A stretch of DNA of 7,864 nt, taken from HGM12587 sp964602445 (GTDB taxonomy: Bacteria > Bacillota > Clostridia > Lachnospirales > Lachnospiraceae). A program made the translations under genes and the position numbers. The stretch lies in contig CAZRQV010000047.1 in assembly GCA_964602445.1 (NCBI GenBank), positions 1-7,864 of the forward strand, written 5' to 3'. Every line of letters starts with the position of its first letter. Position 1 is the stretch's first letter. The notes beneath the pieces are model-generated. The model was given only the letters and a program-made list of their open reading frames with translations. It was not told the origin of the DNA and did not search any database. Shown here piece after piece: positions 3,834 through 7,864 of the stretch.

Positions 3834-6800
3834 TTATTTAAAGTATTTTACACCGGATTCAAAGAGTTTCAAATCCTGTTCTCCATAGATATTGATTGCT
3901 ACAGAATCTCCTCTTCTTTCTGAATGTGCCATCTTTCCTAACACACGTCCGTCAGGGCTTGTAATTCCTTCGATCGCTGCATAAGAACCGTTGATGTTCC
4001 ATTCTTCATCCATGGATGCATTTCCGTTCAGGTCTACATACTGAGTTGCTACCTGACCATTTGCAAAGAGTTTGTCGATCCATTCTTTGCTTGCTACAAA
4101 ACGTCCTTCTCCGTGAGAAGCCGGGTTACAGTAAACACCGCCAAGTTCTGCTTCCTGCAGCCATGGGGATTTATTGGTCACTACTTTGGTATAAACCATC
4201 TTGGAAATGTGACGTCCGATGGTGTTATATGTCAATGTCGGAGAATCACTGGTCTGTCCAACGATTTCACCATGCGGTACCAGTCCTAATTTGATCAGTG
4301 CCTGGAATCCGTTACAAATACCAAGTGCCAGACCATCTCTTTCGTTTAACAGCTTCATGACTGCTTCTTTCATTTTTTCATTTCTAAATGCAGTTGCAAA
4401 GAATTTTGCGGAGCCGTCCGGTTCATCTCCTGCGGAGAATCCGCCTGGGAACATGATGATCTGTGACTGTCCAATGGCTTTTTCAAATTCATCTACTGAT
4501 TCTCTGATATCTTCTGCTGTTAAATTCTTAAATACTTTTACAATGGTATCTGCACCTGCACGTTCGAAGGCTTTTGCACTGTCGAATTCACAGTTAGTTC
4601 CCGGGAATACCGGAATAAATACAGTTGGTCTTGCAACTTTATGTTTGCATACATAAATGCTGTCTGCTTTATAAAGTGGGGTTTCCACTGCTTCTTTTCC
4701 ATCCACTGCTACGGTTGGGAATACATTTTCCAGTGTTGCCTTCCAGTTTTCCACTGCTTCTTCATGACTGATCACAACATCACCATAAGAGAAGTCTTTT
4801 TCGGTTACCTCACCGATCAGTGTATACTGTCCGGAAAGTTCTCCTACTTTTTCTGCTGGTACTTCTGCTACGATACATCCAAATCCCGGTGCAAATGCAT
4901 CTCTCGGATCTAAGTTGTGTTCCAGTTTTACTCCAAGACCATTACCAAATGCCATTTTGCTCACTGCGGAGATCACACCATGAGAATCTAATGCATATGC
5001 GGAAACAATCTTTCCTGCTTTGATATCTTCATGGAATTTACCATACTGATCCATCAGATAAGCATAATCAGGAAGATCATATTCATCTTTCTGAATACCG
5101 AAAAGAACCAGTTTATTGCCTGCTTTTTTCAGTTCCGGAGTAATGATGGTCTTATCACTTGCCACATCTACTGCAAAGGATACCAGTGTTGGCGGAACAT
5201 CAATGTCATTAAAGGTTCCTGACATACTGTCTTTACCGCCGATGGATGGAAGTCCAAATCCCATCTGTGCACTGTAAGCACCTAAAAGTGCTGCAAACGG
5301 CTGGCTCCAACGATGTGGATCTTCTGTCATTCTGCGGAAATATTCCTGGAATGTAAAACGGATCTTGCTGTAATCACCGCCGGAAGCTACGATCTTCGCA
5401 ACAGATTCTACGACTGCATAGATTGCTCCGTGATATGGACTCCAGCTGGAGAGATACGGATCAAATCCATAACTCATCATTGTAACTGTATCTGTTTTTC
5501 CTTTTAATACCGGAAGTTTGGCTACCATCGTCTGTGTTTCTGTCAGCTGATATTTACCGCCGTAAGGCATAAACACGCTTCCTGCTCCGATGGAACCGTC
5601 AAACATTTCTACAAGGCCTTTCTGAGAGCATACATTTAAATCTTTTAACGTATTTAACCACGCTTCTCTGACATCGCCAACTTCTTTTTTCTCAAAATAT
5701 CTATGTTCTTCGCTTGGCATATCCACTGCCACTGCTGTTTCCTGATGGGCACCGTTGGTATCTAAGAATGCTCTGGAAATATTTACAATGTCTTTTCCTC
5801 TCCACTGAAGAACAAGACGTGGATCTTCTGTTACAACTGCTACTTCTGTTGCTTCCAGATTTTCTTCTGCTGCATAGTTCATAAATTCTGCAACATCTTT
5901 CGGATCTACCACAACAGCCATACGTTCCTGGGATTCTGAAATCGCAATCTCAGTTCCGTCCAGACCTGCATATTTTTTCGGTACTTTATCAAGATTTACG
6001 ACCAGACCGTCTGCCAGTTCCCCGATTGCTACAGAAACTCCGCCGGCACCAAAGTCGTTACATTTTTTAATCAGCTTACTTACTTCTTCTCTTCTGAATA
6101 ATCTCTGGATCTTACGTTCTGTCGGTGCATTTCCTTTCTGTACTTCTGCTCCGCAGGTTTCGATAGAGCTTTCTGTATGCACTTTAGAAGAACCTGTTGC
6201 ACCGCCGCATCCGTCACGTCCGGTACGTCCTCCGAGAAGAATGATAATATCTCCCGGATCTGATGTTTCACGGATTACCGCACGTCTTGGAGCTGCACCC
6301 ATAACTGCACCGATTTCCATACGTTTTGCAACGTAGTCCGGATGATAGATTTCTTTTACATAACCGGTTGCAAGACCGATCTGGTTACCATAGGAACTGT
6401 AACCGTCTGCAGCACCTGTTACCAGTTTTCTCTGCGGAAGTTTTCCTTTTAACGTTTCTTCCATTGATTTGGTTGGATCTGCGGCACCTGTTACACGCAT
6501 TGCCTGATATACATAGGTACGTCCTGACAATGGATCTCGGATCGCACCGCCAAGGCAGGTTGCAGCACCGCCAAACGGTTCGATTTCTGTTGGATGGTTA
6601 TGTGTTTCATTTTTAAAGTTTACAAGCCATTCTTCTACCTGACCGTCTACTTCTACCGGTACAACGATAGAGCAGGCATTGATTTCATCGGATTCTTCCT
6701 GATCCTGTAATTTTCCTTCTTTTTTCAGTTTTTTCATTGCCATCAGGGCAAGATCCATCAGACATACGAATTTATCTTTACGATCTCCGTAAACCTCTTT

Positions 6801-7583
6801 TCTGTCAGAAAGATATTCTTCATAAGTTTTTTCGATCGGAGCCTTATAATAGCCTTCACCAAATGCCACATCTGTCAATTCTGTGGAGAATGTTGTATGA
6901 CGGCAGTGATCAGACCAGTAAGTATCCAGCACACGGATTTCTGTCATGGAAGGATCTCTCTGTTCTTCTCCATGGAAATAGTTCTGCACATGCTGGAAAT
7001 CTTTAAATGTCATGGCAAGACCTAAAGAATCATACAATTCTTTTAATGCCGTTTCTTCCATATCTTTAAAACCGTCAAAAATCTTTACATCTTCCGGCTC
7101 ATCAAATTTGCTTACCAGTGTTTCCGGTTTTTCCATACCTGTTTCTCTGGAATCTACCGGATTGATACAGAAAGATTTGATGCTTTCTAACTGTGCATCT
7201 GTAATCGTTCCTTCGATCACATAAGTAACTGCAGTTGTGATCACCGGTTCTTCATCTTCTTTTAAAAATTTCACACACTGAACTGCAGAATCTGCTCTCT
7301 GGTCAAACTGTCCCGGAAGATATTCCACACTGAATACCTTTGCATTTTCTGCAATCTCAAAACTTTCTTTATATAAAACATCAACTGGCGGTTCAGAAAA
7401 AACAGTATTGCATGCGGTTTCAAATACTTCATCAGAAATATTTTCCACATCATAACGAATCAGTACCCTGACTCCGGTAACTTCATCAATTCCCAAATAA
7501 CTTTTAATCTCACTATGTAACTCTTTTGCATTTACAGCAAAAGCTTCTTTCTTTTCCACATAAATACGTCTTACCTGACCCAT
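3834..7583 (-). CDS. purL: Phosphoribosylformylglycinamidine synthase, single-chain form (FGAM synthase)
   Basis: A 1249-residue cytosolic enzyme that converts FGAR, glutamine and ATP to FGAM, glutamate, ADP and phosphate, step four of de novo purine synthesis. The N-terminus (MGQVRRIYVEKKEAF, about 1-150) is the PurS-like region. The PurL synthetase core follows, with YWSDHCRHTTF (222-232), NETHNHPTEIEPFGGAAT (325-342), GGATGSSK (460-467), NDFGAGGVSVAIGELADG (509-526) and GGKDSMSG (782-789). From about 985 comes a PurQ-like class I glutaminase with PGGFSAGDEPDGSAK (1046-1060), nucleophile C1090 in GICNGFQ, and H1220/E1222 in AHSERR. All key residues are intact. Length and layout fit the clostridial single-chain family rather than the split PurS/PurQ/PurL of B. 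subtilis. ATG at 7583 has AAGGAGG 6 nt upstream; an ATG 16 codons earlier has no Shine-Dalgarno. Monocistronic. Confidence 0.97.
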   Translation of the reverse strand: MGQVRRIYVEKKEAFAVNAKELHSEIKSYLGIDEVTGVRVLIRYDVENISDEVFETACNTVFSEPPVDVLYKESFEIAENAKVFSVEYLPGQFDQRADSAVQCVKFLKEDEEPVITTAVTYVIEGTITDAQLESIKSFCINPVDSRETGMEKPETLVSKFDEPEDVKIFDGFKDMEETALKELYDSLGLAMTFKDFQHVQNYFHGEEQRDPSMTEIRVLDTYWSDHCRHTTFSTELTDVAFGEGYYKAPIEKTYEEYLSDRKEVYGDRKDKFVCLMDLALMAMKKLKKEGKLQDQEESDEINACSIVVPVEVDGQVEEWLVNFKNETHNHPTEIEPFGGAATCLGGAIRDPLSGRTYVYQAMRVTGAADPTKSMEETLKGKLPQRKLVTGAADGYSSYGNQIGLATGYVKEIYHPDYVAKRMEIGAVMGAAPRRAVIRETSDPGDIIILLGGRTGRDGCGGATGSSKVHTESSIETCGAEVQKGNAPTERKIQRLFRREEVSKLIKKCNDFGAGGVSVAIGELADGLVVNLDKVPKKYAGLDGTEIAISESQERMAVVVDPKDVAEFMNYAAEENLEATEVAVVTEDPRLVLQWRGKDIVNISRAFLDTNGAHQETAVAVDMPSEEHRYFEKKEVGDVREAWLNTLKDLNVCSQKGLVEMFDGSIGAGSVFMPYGGKYQLTETQTMVAKLPVLKGKTDTVTMMSYGFDPYLSSWSPYHGAIYAVVESVAKIVASGGDYSKIRFTFQEYFRRMTEDPHRWSQPFAALLGAYSAQMGFGLPSIGGKDSMSGTFNDIDVPPTLVSFAVDVASDKTIITPELKKAGNKLVLFGIQKDEYDLPDYAYLMDQYGKFHEDIKAGKIVSAYALDSHGVISAVSKMAFGNGLGVKLEHNLDPRDAFAPGFGCIVAEVPAEKVGELSGQYTLIGEVTEKDFSYGDVVISHEEAVENWKATLENVFPTVAVDGKEAVETPLYKADSIYVCKHKVARPTVFIPVFPGTNCEFDSAKAFERAGADTIVKVFKNLTAEDIRESVDEFEKAIGQSQIIMFPGGFSAGDEPDGSAKFFATAFRNEKMKEAVMKLLNERDGLALGICNGFQALIKLGLVPHGEIVGQTSDSPTLTYNTIGRHISKMVYTKVVTNKSPWLQEAELGGVYCNPASHGEGRFVASKEWIDKLFANGQVATQYVDLNGNASMDEEWNINGSYAAIEGITSPDGRVLGKMAHSERRGDSVAINIYGEQDLKLFESGVKYFK

Positions 7584-7864
7584 GTGTAACCTCCTTGTAC
7601 TTTGGTTATCTTTTTTCCTGTCCACTTCCATGGTCTGTGAACAGCTGTATACAATTCTATGTTTTTCACCTTAGTATCCTATCATAAACATCAGAATTAG
7701 TACAATTAATATATTTAATCTTTTTTATAAGTTTTATTAATACATTGATGCGGTTTTCTTTTTTCTCAGCCATTGCTACTGTCATATGCTCCTATTTTTT
7801 CCAAAGCTTCTCATCGGAATTCCTGCGAAAAATAATTGCAATCTGACTTTGCATCAGTTATTAT
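7584..7864 (-). other. Region upstream of purL, no convincing gene
   Basis: This stretch is A/T-rich, with no clear sigma-A promoter for purL. The best minus-strand candidates are TTGTAC, then 18 nt, then TAGGAT (about 7675-7704), and a lone TATGAT just upstream of TAGGAT. I see no recognisable purine riboswitch core and no PurR box I would defend. A 39-codon open frame (7666-7785) lies in it and is listed separately. The last bases (7811-7864) are open in one minus frame but resemble no known protein end. Confidence 0.5.
7666..7785 (-). CDS. Candidate short ORF upstream of purL (39 residues), doubtful
   Basis: An ATG at 7785 opens 39 codons beginning MTVAMAEKKENRINVLIKLI and ending DVYDRILR before TGA. 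It is lysine/isoleucine-rich, as expected from A/T-rich DNA. AGGAG lies upstream, but only 3 nt from the ATG, which is short for efficient initiation. No family is recognised. It could be a short leader peptide, the remnant of a lost gene, or chance. It ends 83 nt before the purL start and overlaps the best promoter candidates, which argues against it. Confidence 0.2.
   Translation of the reverse strand: MTVAMAEKKENRINVLIKLIKKIKYINCTNSDVYDRILR

Noticed and set aside
4016..5507. Several plus-strand open frames of 60-145 codons antisense to purL
   Set aside because: They lie wholly inside the well-supported purL, lack ribosome sites, and read as antisense of conserved PurL motifs.
6080..6271. 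63-codon minus-strand frame inside purL
   Set aside because: It is an alternative-frame shadow of the PurL core, without a Shine-Dalgarno or family resemblance.
7748..7849. 32-codon hydrophobic plus-strand frame near the right edge
   Set aside because: No Shine-Dalgarno, no family resemblance, and its hydrophobic look comes from T-rich sequence.
7584..7864. Possible purine riboswitch before purL
   Set aside because: I looked for the conserved purine-aptamer loops and found none. The region is A/T-rich with only short, weak inverted repeats.

Overview
The window looks like chromosome of a low-GC, probably spore-forming Clostridia, most likely a Lachnospiraceae relative. This is inferred from the Shine-Dalgarno-rich starts, the protein sequences (IF-3, L35, tandem DUF1540) and a single-chain PurL of the clostridial type. 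All genes but one are on the minus strand. Nothing suggests mobile DNA, CRISPR or a defence island: the content is core housekeeping plus one small regulated transporter operon.

Layout, left to right. (1) Positions 1-896 hold the translation operon infC-rpmI-rplT on the minus strand, with rplT cut by the window edge. IF-3 almost certainly starts at an ATT codon at 896, not at the ATG 12 nt downstream. Its transcript has a leader of about 230 nt carrying an L20-type attenuator (997-1131) behind a clear sigma-A promoter (1137-1165). (2) On the plus strand, 1419-1733 encodes a 104-residue, 13-cysteine tandem DUF1540 protein of unknown function, preceded by a candidate structured leader and followed by a strong bidirectional terminator. 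(3) Positions 1792-3669 hold a minus-strand YtrA-type operon: GntR-family repressor, ABC ATPase and ABC-2 permease, with 1-2 nt between genes. Its promoter contains a perfect 31-bp palindrome that is very probably the repressor's own operator. (4) Positions 3834-7583 hold purL, a complete single-chain FGAM synthase with its own minus-oriented terminator. The 281 nt upstream of purL hold no convincing gene.

Working logic: the ribosomal operon is probably controlled twice, by L20 (attenuation) and by IF-3 (non-canonical start codon). The ABC operon is probably auto-repressed and induced by an unknown signal, perhaps cell-envelope stress by analogy with ytr operons. PurL performs step four of purine synthesis. 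Four starts are placed downstream of the longest open frame (permease, ATPase, GntR, PurL) and one upstream (IF-3), each because of Shine-Dalgarno spacing. I do not see a wholly new system. The least explained parts are the DUF1540 gene and its repeat-rich leader.
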